NCBI GenBank assembly: GCA_021732525.1
Contig: JAKFUU010000018.1
Location: 124,001 to 188,000, forward strand
Length of the DNA: 64,000 bases
Reading direction: 5' to 3'
Source: Sphingomonadaceae bacterium
GTDB taxonomy: Bacteria; Pseudomonadota; Alphaproteobacteria; Sphingomonadales; Sphingomonadaceae
Part shown: positions 54,516-63,600 of the stretch, in pieces
How the letters are laid out: each line of letters opens with the position of its first letter
How positions within the stretch are numbered: the stretch's first letter is position 1
The notes under the pieces: generated by a model
Databases searched by the model: none
The model's input: the letters and a program-made list of their open reading frames with translations, nothing else
Told to the model about the DNA's origin: nothing
Translations under genes and position numbers: made by a program

Positions 54516-55295
54516 GTGTCCGCATTCAGCTTTTCCGTAAGCGCCATGTCCGGCGTTCCGGCGATTCGCCCCGGCGATGACTTGGCGCGCGTGGCGCTCG
54601 ATGCCATGCAGGCGAACGGGCTTGATTTTGCCGATGGCGACGTGCTGGTGATGGCGCAGAAGATCGTCTCCAAGTCCGAGGGACGGCAGGTCGCGCTGGG
54701 CAGCGTCGTTCCCGGACAGGCGGCGTTGGCTCTCGCGGAACAGACCGGCAAGGACGCGCGACTGGTCGAACTGATCCTGTCCGAAGCGCAGGAGGTGCTG
54801 CGCACCCGCCCAAACCTCATCGTGGTCAGACACCGGCTCGGCCTTGTGCTGGCCAATGCCGGGATCGACCAATCGAACGTCGGCGCGGGTGACGGCTATG
54901 GGGAGGGCGCGCAGGCGCTACTTCTGCCGTTCGATCCCGATGCCAGCGCGGCGCGGCTGCGCGATGCGATCCGCGCCGCAACGAGTAAGCAAGTTGCGGT
55001 GCTGGTGATCGACAGCATGGGCCGCGCCTGGCGTATGGGCACCACTGGTACTGCGATCGGAGTCTCCGGAATTCCCGCATTGCTCGACCTTCGGGGTCGG
55101 CCTGACCTCAATGGACGGCGGCTCGAAACAAGCGAGCTGGGGCTTGCCGACGAGATTGCCGCAGCCGCCTCTCTCGCGATGGGCCAGGCGGGCGAGGGAC
55201 GTCCACTGGTGCTGGTGCGCGGCCTGCCAACGATGGGAAAGCCGGGCGCGGCCGCCGACCTGATCCGGCCCGTACAGATGGACCTGTTCCGGTGA
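54516..55295 (+). CDS. cofE: F420-0:gamma-glutamyl ligase (CofE)
   Basis: A 259-residue single-domain CofE: PAIRPGDDLARVALDA, VLVMAQKIVSKSEGR, LGLVLANAGIDQSNVG and a C-terminal GVSGIPALLDLRGRPDLNGR segment. It adds glutamate residues to F420-0. It lacks the C-terminal flavin reductase domain of mycobacterial FbiB (about 450 residues), which reduces dehydro-F420-0; see the finding. The start is GTG. The stop overlaps the cofD start (GTGA). Confidence 0.9.
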   Translation: MSAFSFSVSAMSGVPAIRPGDDLARVALDAMQANGLDFADGDVLVMAQKIVSKSEGRQVALGSVVPGQAALALAEQTGKDARLVELILSEAQEVLRTRPNLIVVRHRLGLVLANAGIDQSNVGAGDGYGEGAQALLLPFDPDASAARLRDAIRAATSKQVAVLVIDSMGRAWRMGTTGTAIGVSGIPALLDLRGRPDLNGRRLETSELGLADEIAAAASLAMGQAGEGRPLVLVRGLPTMGKPGAAADLIRPVQMDLFR

Positions 55296-56224
55296 TCCTC
55301 GCTCTGGCTGGAGGCGTGGGCGGAGCGCGGCTGGCCAATGGACTGGCCAGGGTACTGACACCTGGCGAACTGACCGTGGCGGTCAATATCGGCGACGATT
55401 TTACGCATCTTGGTCTGCCGATCTGCCCCGATATCGACACGGTCACTTATACGCTCGCCGGGCGCAACAACCACGAACTTGGCTGGGGCATCGCTGGAGA
55501 GAGCTGGGCTTTCATGGACGAACTCAGGGCGCTAGGCGGCCCAGACTGGTTCAACCTTGGCGACCGCGACCTAGCCAAGCACATGCTCCGTGGCGAATGG
55601 CTGCGCCAGGGCCAGAGCCTGTCACAGGTCACCACCGAACTTGCCCGTCGGCAGGGCATCCCGCAGGTGATCGTGCCGATGAGCGACGAACCGGTCCGCA
55701 CGGTAGTCCTGACCGACGAAGGAGAGCTGCCTTTCCAGGACTATTTCGTTCGCCGCCGCTGCGAGCCGCGGTTCCTCTCGATTCGGTTCGATGGGGCCGC
55801 AAGCGCGAACATAAGCCCCGGCCTGCAGAGCGCGCTGGCGGATCCGGGCCTGGAAGCGATCGTGGTCTGTCCCTCGAACCCGGTCCTGAGCATTGGGCCG
55901 TTCCTGTCCGTCCCCTCTATCCTCGACGCATTGCATTCTGCAAAGGTTCCCCGCGTGGCCGTATCGCCCTTTATTGGCGGCGATGCGGTCAAGGGACCGG
56001 CAGCCAAGATCATGCGCGAACTCGGCGAACAGCCGGGCGCGGCCTGCCTAGTGCGGTACTATTGCGGGATCATCGACGCGGTGCTCTGCGACCATGAAGA
56101 CCCGGCGGCCGGAAAGGTGATCGATGGCATGGCCTTTCACGCTACCGACACGCTGATGAAGGACGAAGCCGACCAGCAGCGGTTGGCAACCGAAGTGCTC
56201 GCGCTTGCACGGACCTTGCCATGA
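55292..56224 (+). CDS. cofD: 2-phospho-L-lactate transferase family (CofD/FbiA)
   Basis: A 310-residue transferase that joins a phospho-carboxylate (phospholactate, phosphoglycerate or phosphoenolpyruvate, depending on organism) to FO. The nucleotide-binding ALAGGVGGARLANGLA and the VNIGDDFTHLGL, GWGIAGESW and LGDRDLAKH elements are all intact. The start is GTG, overlapping cofE by four bases; the stop overlaps the cofC start (ATGA). Confidence 0.92.
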   Translation: MILALAGGVGGARLANGLARVLTPGELTVAVNIGDDFTHLGLPICPDIDTVTYTLAGRNNHELGWGIAGESWAFMDELRALGGPDWFNLGDRDLAKHMLRGEWLRQGQSLSQVTTELARRQGIPQVIVPMSDEPVRTVVLTDEGELPFQDYFVRRRCEPRFLSIRFDGAASANISPGLQSALADPGLEAIVVCPSNPVLSIGPFLSVPSILDALHSAKVPRVAVSPFIGGDAVKGPAAKIMRELGEQPGAACLVRYYCGIIDAVLCDHEDPAAGKVIDGMAFHATDTLMKDEADQQRLATEVLALARTLP

Positions 56225-56886
56225 CGCTCCGGATCATCATCCCGGTGCGTCCGCTTGGCGAAGGGAAGTCGCGCCTTGGTTCGGCGCTCGCGCCGACCGC
56301 TCGCGCCTCGTTGACCGAATGGATGTTCCGGCACGTGCTGGGAACCGCGGAGCAGTGCGGCCCGACCTGGACCGTGAGCAGGGATCCGGCATTGTTGGCA
56401 TTATCGGCGCGGGCTGTCCATGAAGCCGAGCACGGCCTCAATCGGGCACTGGAACAAGCATCTGCAGGTCTGGAAGGCAACGGCCCCGTGCTGGCCCTGA
56501 GCGCTGACCTGCCGCTTCTAGCCCTCGACGATCTGGAGGCGATGGCTGCCTTGTTGGTCGAAGCGGACGTGGTCGCGGCCCCGGATCGCGCCGGGAGTGG
56601 CACCAATGCCTTGTTGCTCGCCCGACCGAGGTTGATCCGCTATTGCTTCGGGGAAGCCAGCCTCGCTGCGCATCGCGCGGCGGCGGATGCCAATGGCCTG
56701 CGCTTCGCTACCTATGAGTGCGCGGGCCTCGCGACCGATATTGACCGGCCCGATGATCTCGCGATGTTGCCGCCCGAACTGCTGAGCACACTTGGATTTC
56801 AGCCTCTTGTGAACGACGCCGCTGCGATCATTTCGAGCACTGTGCCCGCATGTTCCTTCCGGCAGATCAGCAAGTCGGGGAGGTAG
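56221..56886 (+). CDS. cofC: Phospholactate guanylyltransferase (CofC/FbiD)
   Basis: A 221-residue nucleotidyltransferase. The start IIIPVRPLGEGKSRLGSAL, LSADLPLLALDDLEAMA and APDRAGSGTNALLL and ATDIDRPDDLAML match CofC. It makes the nucleotide-activated carboxylate used by CofD. After about residue 195 the C terminus reads antisense through the end of cysQ for 88 bases, so its native stop seems lost and the tail is an add-on. Confidence 0.9.
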   Translation: MTLRIIIPVRPLGEGKSRLGSALAPTARASLTEWMFRHVLGTAEQCGPTWTVSRDPALLALSARAVHEAEHGLNRALEQASAGLEGNGPVLALSADLPLLALDDLEAMAALLVEADVVAAPDRAGSGTNALLLARPRLIRYCFGEASLAAHRAAADANGLRFATYECAGLATDIDRPDDLAMLPPELLSTLGFQPLVNDAAAIISSTVPACSFRQISKSGR

Positions 56887-57590
56887 ACGTCGCGCTGGTT
56901 GTAGATCAGCGGCGAACCGTCGATCCGTGAGCAGTGAAGGCCGTGCGCTTGCGCGACAGCAACCGGAGCCATCGAATCCCATTCATACTGGCCGCCGCTG
57001 TGCAGATAGATGTCCGCCTGGTCGAGGATAACTGCCATCGCCTTGGCGCCGGCGGAACCCATTGGAACCAGTTCGGCGTCGAGGCACTTGGCCACCGCGA
57101 CCGCTTCCGCTGCGGGTCGGGTGCGCGATACGACAATTCGAAGCTTTTCGGGCGCGGGCGGTATGGGTCGCAGCCGGTCGGAGCGCAGGACCGTGCCCTG
57201 GCCGGTGCCTGCAAGGTCAAGCCCAGGCAGCGCCACGGCACCGATCGCTGGTTGGCCATCGATCGCCAGGCCAACGTGCACCGCCCAGTCTGCACGCTCC
57301 TCGCCATATTCGCGCGTGCCATCGACCGGATCGACGATCCACACCCGGCTTTGGTCGAGCCGCGCAAGATTGTCCTTTTCCTCCTCAGAGAGGATTCCGT
57401 CTGTGCCCCGCATTTCGCGCAGCGCATGGATCAGGAACTGGTTGGCGGTCTGGTCGCCGGCCTTGCCTAGCGCCTTGGCTTCAAATAGGCCGGAGGCGCG
57501 AATGTTCAACAGAATTCTGCCCGCCACCTCGGCAAGGTGAGCGGCAAGGTCGGCGTCACCCATCGACTTGGGGTCGATGCGGGTGTTCAT
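56799..57590 (-). CDS. cysQ: 3'(2'),5'-bisphosphate nucleotidase (CysQ)
   Basis: A 263-residue inositol-monophosphatase-fold enzyme: ILSEEEKDN and [25 protein letters not shown] are the two metal-binding motifs, and [16 protein letters not shown] the C-terminal one. It removes the 3'-phosphate from PAP, the by-product of sulfotransferases and PAPS reductase. The ATG overlaps the cysNC stop. Its end overlaps cofC tail-to-tail by 88 bases. Confidence 0.9.
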   Translation of the reverse strand: MNTRIDPKSMGDADLAAHLAEVAGRILLNIRASGLFEAKALGKAGDQTANQFLIHALREMRGTDGILSEEEKDNLARLDQSRVWIVDPVDGTREYGEERADWAVHVGLAIDGQPAIGAVALPGLDLAGTGQGTVLRSDRLRPIPPAPEKLRIVVSRTRPAAEAVAVAKCLDAELVPMGSAGAKAMAVILDQADIYLHSGGQYEWDSMAPVAVAQAHGLHCSRIDGSPLIYNQRDVYLPDLLICRKEHAGTVLEMIAAASFTRG

Positions 57591-59497
57591 GGAATCAGCC
57601 TGGCGACAATGACGTCGGCGGCTTCGTCTGCGCTCATCCCAGTGGTGTCAATGCGGATCTCGGGATCTTCTGGCGGCTCATAAGGGCTGTCGATGCCTGT
57701 GAAGTTCTTGAGCTGGCCGGCGCGCGCCTTCTTGTAGAGTCCTTTGACGTCACGGGCTTCCGCATCAGCAAGTGGGGTATCGATATGCACTTCTATGAAC
57801 TCGCCTGGCTGCATCATCTGCCGCACCATCTCGCGCTCTGCACGGAAAGGCGAGATGAAAGCGGTAATGACGATGAGGCCGGCGTCCGTCATGAGCTTTG
57901 CCACTTCGCCCACGCGACGAATATTTTCCACCCGGTCGGCATCGGTAAAACCCATATCCCTGTTGAGGCCGTGGCGGACATTGTCGCCGTCAAGAAGAAA
58001 GGTGTGACGGTTCATCCGCGCCAGCTTCTTTTCGACAATGTTGGCGATCGTCGACTTGCCCGCGCCGGAAAGGCCGGTGAACCACAGAACGGCAGGCTTC
58101 TGGTTCTTCAGGCCGGCATGGAATTCGCGGCTGACGTCGGTTGCCTGCCAATGGACATTCTGCGCCCTACGCAGGCTGAAATGCAGCATTCCAGCCGCCA
58201 CAGTGGAGTTCGTGATCTTGTCTACGAGAATGAAGCCACCCAATGCCCGGCTAGCCTCATAAGGTTCGAACACGATCGGCCGGTCGGTCGACAGGTTCGC
58301 GACTCCAATGGCGTTGAGGTCTAGTGTCTTGGCCGCCAGATGCTCCATCGTGTTAACATTGACCTGATATTTGGGCTGCTGGACCGTGGCGGTAACCGTC
58401 TGTGCACCGAGCTTGAGCCAGTAAGACCGGCCTGGGAGCATCTCCTCGTCGGCCAGCCACACAAGCGTCGCTTCGAACTGATCGGCGGCCTGCGGGGGAT
58501 TGTCGGCCAAGGCAATAACGTCACCTCGCGAACAGTCTATTTCGTCAGCGAAACAGATCGTCACCGACTCGCCGGCGGCCGCCTGATCCAGATCGCCGTC
58601 CAGCGTCACAATCCGGTTCACTGTGCTGGTCTTGCCCGATGGCAGCACGCGCACAGCGTCGCCGGGCTTGACCACGCCGGTCGCAATCAGCCCGGAAAAT
58701 CCGCGGAAGTCCAGATTGGGACGATTGACCCACTGCACTGGCATCCGGAAGGGCTTTTCGGCATCAGCGGCACTGTTGACTTCGACGGTTTCGAGATGCT
58801 CGATCAGAGCAGGACCCTTATACCATGGGGTATTGTCTGATGGTCCAGTGATATTGTCTCCCTTGAAGCCGGAAATAGGCATCGCGGTGAAGCTCTCGAT
58901 CCCGATCGATTTCGCGAAGGTGGTATAGTCGGCGACGATCTCGTTGTACCTAGCCTGATCGTAGTCGATCAAGTCCATCTTGTTGACGGCCAGCACGATG
59001 TTGCGAATGCCGATCAGGTGGGCAAGGTAGGAGTGCCGCCGGGTCTGGACGAGCACGCCCTTGCGTGCATCGATCAGGATCACCGCGAGGTCCGCGGTGC
59101 TCGCCCCGGTGACCATATTGCGCGTGTATTGCTCGTGCCCAGGGCAGTCGGCAACGATGAACTTGCGCTTTTCGGTATTAAAGAAGCGATAGGCAACGTC
59201 AATGGTGATGCCTTGCTCACGCTCGGCGGCGAGGCCATCGACCAGCAACGCGAAGTCGATCTCCTGCCCTTGCGTGCCGACCTTCTTGCTATCACTTTCG
59301 AGTGCGGCGAGCTGATCCTCGAAAATCATCTTGCTGTCATAAAGCAGTCGCCCGATCAGTGTGGACTTGCCGTCATCCACCGATCCGCAGGTGATGAAGC
59401 GTAGCATGGACTTGTGCTGGTGTTGGACGAGATAGGCGTCGATGTCCTGAGAGATCAGGGTCTCGGTGACGTAAATGGGATCAACTGCGTCCGACAT
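57587..59497 (-). CDS. cysNC: Bifunctional sulfate adenylyltransferase subunit 1/APS kinase (CysNC)
   Basis: A 636-residue fusion. The N-terminal GTPase domain shows [21 protein letters not shown] and NKMDLID; the C-terminal APS-kinase domain shows the P-loop GLSGAGKST and [12 protein letters not shown]. It makes PAPS with CysD. The ATG overlaps the cysD stop by one base (TAATG), and cysQ follows directly, so cysD-cysNC-cysQ form one unit that both makes PAPS and recycles PAP. Confidence 0.95.
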   Translation of the reverse strand: MSDAVDPIYVTETLISQDIDAYLVQHQHKSMLRFITCGSVDDGKSTLIGRLLYDSKMIFEDQLAALESDSKKVGTQGQEIDFALLVDGLAAEREQGITIDVAYRFFNTEKRKFIVADCPGHEQYTRNMVTGASTADLAVILIDARKGVLVQTRRHSYLAHLIGIRNIVLAVNKMDLIDYDQARYNEIVADYTTFAKSIGIESFTAMPISGFKGDNITGPSDNTPWYKGPALIEHLETVEVNSAADAEKPFRMPVQWVNRPNLDFRGFSGLIATGVVKPGDAVRVLPSGKTSTVNRIVTLDGDLDQAAAGESVTICFADEIDCSRGDVIALADNPPQAADQFEATLVWLADEEMLPGRSYWLKLGAQTVTATVQQPKYQVNVNTMEHLAAKTLDLNAIGVANLSTDRPIVFEPYEASRALGGFILVDKITNSTVAAGMLHFSLRRAQNVHWQATDVSREFHAGLKNQKPAVLWFTGLSGAGKSTIANIVEKKLARMNRHTFLLDGDNVRHGLNRDMGFTDADRVENIRRVGEVAKLMTDAGLIVITAFISPFRAEREMVRQMMQPGEFIEVHIDTPLADAEARDVKGLYKKARAGQLKNFTGIDSPYEPPEDPEIRIDTTGMSADEAADVIVARLIP

Positions 59498-60408
59498 TAG
59501 AAGTACCCCTGCTGCTTCTTGACTTCCATGCCGGCACCGCCAGCATCTTTGTCGATAGCGCGACCCTGGCGCTCGCTGGTAGTGGTGAGCAGGGTTTCCT
59601 GGATCACCTCAGGCAGGGTCGTAGCTTCGCTCAGCACCGCACCAGTCAGCGGGTAGCAGCCCAGCGTGCGAAAGCGGATCGAGCGTTCGACCGGCACTTC
59701 ACCGGGTTGCAGCGGGAAGCGGTCATCGTCGACCATCAGCAGCATCCCGTCGCGCTCAACTGATGGGCGCTTAGCCGCGAAGTACAGCGGAACGATCGGA
59801 ATGTCGTTCAGCTGGATATATTGCCACACGTCAAGCTCGGTCCAGTTACTGATCGGGAAGACGCGGATGCTTTCGCCCTTGTTCTTGCGCGCGTTGTAAA
59901 GGTTCCACAGTTCCGGACGCTGGTTCTTGGGGTCCCAGCCATGGCTGGCGGTGCGGAATGAGAATATCCGTTCCTTGGCGCGGCTCTTTTCTTCGTCTCG
60001 GCGAGCACCGCCGAACGCGGCATCGAAGCCATATTTATCGAGTGCCTGCTTCAGTCCTTCCGTCTTCCACATGTCGGTGTGGAGCGCGCCATGATCGAAC
60101 GGGTTGATCCCGCGCGCTGCGGCTTCAGGGTTCTGGTAGACCAGCAGCTCCATGCCGGAAAGTTCTGCCATCTTGTCGCGAAGCTTGTACATCTCCTTGA
60201 ACTTCCAGGTCGTGTCGACATGCAGCAGCGGGAACGGCGGCGGCGCGGGATAGAATGCCTTCCGCGCTAGGTGCAGCATCACGGCGCTGTCCTTGCCCAC
60301 TGAATACATCATCACCGGCTTCTCGGCTTCGGCCACAACTTCACGCATGATGTGGATGGCCTCGGACTCAAGTCGCTCTAGGTGCGTCAAACTGGATTTC
60401 TCGGTCAA
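59497..60408 (-). CDS. cysD: Sulfate adenylyltransferase subunit 2 (CysD)
   Basis: A protein of about 303 residues of the PP-loop ATPase type: [34 protein letters not shown] and [16 protein letters not shown]. It adenylates sulfate with CysN. The frame opens at 60453, but a TTG at 60408 eight bases after AAGGA gives the family N terminus ([13 protein letters not shown]) and is preferred. It is divergent from the LuxR-type regulator at 60500. Confidence 0.92.
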   Translation of the reverse strand: MTEKSSLTHLERLESEAIHIMREVVAEAEKPVMMYSVGKDSAVMLHLARKAFYPAPPPFPLLHVDTTWKFKEMYKLRDKMAELSGMELLVYQNPEAAARGINPFDHGALHTDMWKTEGLKQALDKYGFDAAFGGARRDEEKSRAKERIFSFRTASHGWDPKNQRPELWNLYNARKNKGESIRVFPISNWTELDVWQYIQLNDIPIVPLYFAAKRPSVERDGMLLMVDDDRFPLQPGEVPVERSIRFRTLGCYPLTGAVLSEATTLPEVIQETLLTTTSERQGRAIDKDAGGAGMEVKKQQGYF

Positions 60409-60499
60409 TTCAGCTATCCTTCGACGCTTGGTTTCTTGCCACTGACGCGCCATTGCAGGTGAGGCTTGACCTTAAAGCTCCCATATGGGAACAAAATGA

Positions 60500-61612
60500 A
60501 TGACTTCTTTCTCCGGGTATCAGCGAGAACTGTCGCTTCCGCTGATCAGCGGCATCCAGGAAGATCCGCCCTGGACCACATTCATGCGCTGTTTGGTCGA
60601 ACAGACATACGCACGGCGCGCTTTTCTCGTCATGACATTGGCGAATGCAATGCCGTCGCAGGAACCCGCGGTCGTCCATGTTACCTCCACCAGAGCTTTG
60701 AGCGAACCTCCGATCGACTTTCAGCAAATCGCCGCAGTCAACCTTAGTCCTTACGGCCTCATGCGACCGGAACGGATTTATGCATTGGAAGAAATGCTCG
60801 ATCACAGTGCTGCCGCTCATCACGATCGGCAGCGAGAAGCCTTGAATGCCCTGGGCATAAATTTTGGCCGCTGGCTAAGAATCAGTGTCAACGGTTTTGC
60901 TGATGCGTGGGTGCTGCTGGTCAGGGAACGGGAAGATTTTAGCGCTTTTGCATCGTCGCTGCTTTCATCGATCATCCCCCATTTCAAGGCCGCGATACAG
61001 ACTTACGTTACGCTTTCCGAACTGCGCCTGTCTTCTGCCATGGCCAACAGGCAACTTGAACGTATCGGGGTGGGGCAGCTTGCGTTTGACAGTAGCGGCC
61101 GGGTGATTGCTGCGGACCCACTTTCGGAATCGTTCCTGTCCTTTTTGCCTGAACCCGGGACCAGGGCAGGGCGGAGGCTGCAAGTCCGCGCGGACGTTGC
61201 CCAGGCTCTCGCGACAGCATGTGCCGAGTTGAGCAATGGTACCAGCGATGTGCGACGCTTGATCCGTCTCGACACAAAGCATGGTTTGAACATGCTCCTG
61301 CGGCCATCCGATCTTGATTTGGGAAAGTTTGTGCTGCATCCCTCGGTTATCGGCACTCTCAAGATCGGTGATCGGGATCTACCGGTCGGCGCAGCAAAGC
61401 TTTTGTCAGATCTTTATGGCCTCTCGTACAACGAGGCCTCGCTCGCCTTTGGACTGGCAACCGGAGAGTCGATCAGCGCCGCGGGTCGACGCCTTCATCT
61501 CACGCCCGAGACAGCCCGAATTTACTCAAAGCGGGTCTACGCGAAGACCGGCGCGAATGGTCAGGCCGATCTTGTCCGTCTGATATTGGTCAGCCTGGCT
61601 CCATTTGCGTGA
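60500..61612 (+). CDS. LuxR-type transcriptional regulator
   Basis: A 370-residue regulator. The C-terminal 65 residues are a LuxR/GerE-type HTH (LYGLSYNEASLAFGLATGESISAAGRRL then TPETARIYSKRVYAKTGANGQADLVRLI). A PAS-like strand block (VGQLAFDSSGRVIAADPLSESFL) precedes it. There is no autoinducer-binding domain of the LuxR kind. ATG at 60500 with GGGA upstream is the start. Target genes are unknown; it could govern the divergent cysDNCQ unit or the catabolic island. A hairpin GTGCCG/CGGCAC (61644-61662) follows but has no T-tract. Confidence 0.78.
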   Translation: MTSFSGYQRELSLPLISGIQEDPPWTTFMRCLVEQTYARRAFLVMTLANAMPSQEPAVVHVTSTRALSEPPIDFQQIAAVNLSPYGLMRPERIYALEEMLDHSAAAHHDRQREALNALGINFGRWLRISVNGFADAWVLLVREREDFSAFASSLLSSIIPHFKAAIQTYVTLSELRLSSAMANRQLERIGVGQLAFDSSGRVIAADPLSESFLSFLPEPGTRAGRRLQVRADVAQALATACAELSNGTSDVRRLIRLDTKHGLNMLLRPSDLDLGKFVLHPSVIGTLKIGDRDLPVGAAKLLSDLYGLSYNEASLAFGLATGESISAAGRRLHLTPETARIYSKRVYAKTGANGQADLVRLILVSLAPFA

Positions 61613-61850
61613 TGCAGGGGCAGAACTGGGTCTCTGACTGTGGGTGCCGACATATCCGGCACGGCCGCACCGACGATTTCTTCGGCTTGGCCGACCGCCA
61701 GGTGGGCGCGGAAAAGGCAATCAAGTAGCGCTGCTGCCGGACGGTCGCTCCTAGATGACGCATATTCGAATAGAACTCGATGACCGGCTAGGGTGGTCTG
61801 ATTAGGGCAGACCTAGACGATCCACAGCGATTTTAAAGTAGGTCGTAACC

Positions 61851-62516
61851 CTAACGAAGATTGGCGAATTCAGGTTTGAAGATGGCGTGGGCCCATAGCT
61901 GCGTTACGCGAATTGTAAGATTTTCGGGTTCATTGGCGGCTACGATTGATGGGCGAACTAGACGTCTGTAAACCGCGTTTTCCGTCATCCCTACCAGCAA
62001 TTCAGCAGTGGAAGTCGCATCGACATCAGTGTAACTGATCCCGTCCATCTGTGCTCGCTCGATAAGATGCGCAATTCTCTTGTTAATCCGATTGCGCAAT
62101 TCATTCCATAGTTCTTCAATGTGCGGAATGGTTTGTGAAGTTTCCCACAAAATCTTAAGAATGTCTCGATTCTCTGACGCGAAGCTAATGACTTGTTGAG
62201 TTGATTTAAAAAGCGATTTCGTGGGATATGCAGGTTCATAATGAACGTCTAAAAACGTTACGGCATAAGATTGTTCAAAGTAAAGAGCTATCAAATCATC
62301 GAGAATATCTTCTTTGTCTTTAAAATATCTGTAAAAGGCTCCGAGAGAAAAGTTTGCTTCTGTTGTGATATCTTGGACGCGTGCGTTGACAAACCCCATC
62401 CGACTGAATACCGACCTTGCTGCGGTCATCAATTCGGCCTTGGTTTTTAGTCCTTTTTTGCCCAACTGACGATTCGCGAACTCATCTTCAGTTTTTTGCG
62501 TGCTGCTATACGCCAT
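61851..62516 (-). CDS. TetR/AcrR family transcriptional regulator
   Basis: A 221-residue repressor-type protein. The N-terminal HTH (TKAELMTAARSVFSRMGFVNARVQDITTEANFSLGAFYRYFKDKEDILDDLIA, shown by its VQDITTEAN and LGAFYRYFKDKED parts) is a TetR-type DNA-binding domain; the C-terminal ligand domain is divergent. Its base composition is more AT-rich than the surrounding genes. TetR proteins bind palindromes, so it is one candidate to read the shared operator motif; this is inference. No perfect copy of the motif is found in its own upstream region. Confidence 0.85.
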   Translation of the reverse strand: MAYSSTQKTEDEFANRQLGKKGLKTKAELMTAARSVFSRMGFVNARVQDITTEANFSLGAFYRYFKDKEDILDDLIALYFEQSYAVTFLDVHYEPAYPTKSLFKSTQQVISFASENRDILKILWETSQTIPHIEELWNELRNRINKRIAHLIERAQMDGISYTDVDATSTAELLVGMTENAVYRRLVRPSIVAANEPENLTIRVTQLWAHAIFKPEFANLR

Positions 62517-62866
62517 CTACTGAGGACCCCTTTTTATGACATGCTGATCGTTCGTCTAGCGAAACTTGCTTGATAGATGCAAGCGCATTCTGGATAGTGG
62601 TCGTTTACACGGCAGAACTCCCTTCCTGCGCTTTTTGGAGTTGGGAAAAAATTTATGCACGCCAAATCTATCCCTTCCTTGTCCAACAGATCCCGAGATT
62701 TTTGGCGTTGACAGACGATTGATTTGTATGATGAAACGTTTGTCAAGGGTGCCGCTGGCAGCAAAGTTTTTGTCCACAACCGACGACATTGAAGACGATC
62801 AGTTGACATAAGACCGATCTCGAAAGCGGTCGTTGCTGAGGTTGCTGGTTATGCTATAATGAAGTG
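62517..62866. other. Intergenic region, nothing recognised
   Basis: About 350 bases between the TetR gene and the small NTF2-like gene, AT-rich. The short open frames in it resemble nothing I know. TGACATGC at about 62538 is only a partial match to the operator core. Confidence 0.4.
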
Positions 62867-63286
62867 ATGTCTAATGCTGATACACTCTTTCAACCGCATC
62901 CGCAGACCGACGAAGATGCGACGGCCCTAGCAGAGGCGGTTCGTTGTATTGAAGCATTCACAAGCCGGTTCAACGCACGCGACCTAGCTGGGATGGATGA
63001 ACTTCTTCACTTTCCGCATATCATTCTGTCGGGAGAGCATCTTGTCGTCTGGGCGGAACCTGCCAATCTCCCCGCCTCATTTTTTGATGATCTTGAGCGT
63101 GACACGGGGTGGGCGGAATCGCGATACCAGCGCAAGGATGCTGTGCTGGTTAGCCCCCGTAAAGTTCATTTGGTAGTCGAGTACACCCGGAATCGCGCCG
63201 ATGGATCAGTAGCGAGCAGTCACAAGAATTTATGGGTCGTGACCTTCGCTGACGGTCGATGGGGCATCAAGCTGCGATCATATTGA
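62867..63286 (+). CDS. Small NTF2-like hypothetical protein
   Basis: A protein of about 139 residues. CIEAFTSRFNARDLAGMDELLHFPHIILSG and the C-terminal NLWVVTFADGRWGIKLRSY pattern fit the NTF2-like fold. GTG at 62864 and ATG at 62867 are both possible and neither has a good RBS. It stands alone between the TetR gene and the transposase remnant. Function unknown. Confidence 0.6.
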   Translation: MSNADTLFQPHPQTDEDATALAEAVRCIEAFTSRFNARDLAGMDELLHFPHIILSGEHLVVWAEPANLPASFFDDLERDTGWAESRYQRKDAVLVSPRKVHLVVEYTRNRADGSVASSHKNLWVVTFADGRWGIKLRSY

Positions 63287-63600
63287 CCAGTAGGGATAAC
63301 GGCCGCTTTCGCACCCGCCGCGTTAAATCCGGACAGTCGGCAATCCCCAACTTTCCGGTCGTTTGAGCTTCGCATCGATTGGCTTCGTCCGTTCCGAGGT
63401 CAGCTGATGCACAATCCGTGCATAGACTTGTATCCGGTCGAGGCCGAAGCCGCGTACCATAATCCGTATTCACATCCCCGGATCGAGCAAAGGCGGATGC
63501 GGACCAAACTACTACTGGGCGTTTTCAGGCGCCATCAATCTTCCCGGTCACGCATCACACCAACCCGCGTCGCCTTATTGAGCCTGTTGCAACATAGGCA
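63287..63600. other. Region between NTF2-like gene and transposase
   Basis: About 310 bases. The sequence GAGCCTGTTGCAACATAGGC near 63580-63599 could be part of the end of the insertion sequence. I see no gene here. Confidence 0.4.

Noticed and set aside
57062-58324. 420-codon plus-strand open frame
   Set aside because: It is antisense to cysQ and cysNC and has the His/Arg-rich look of a GC-rich shadow frame.
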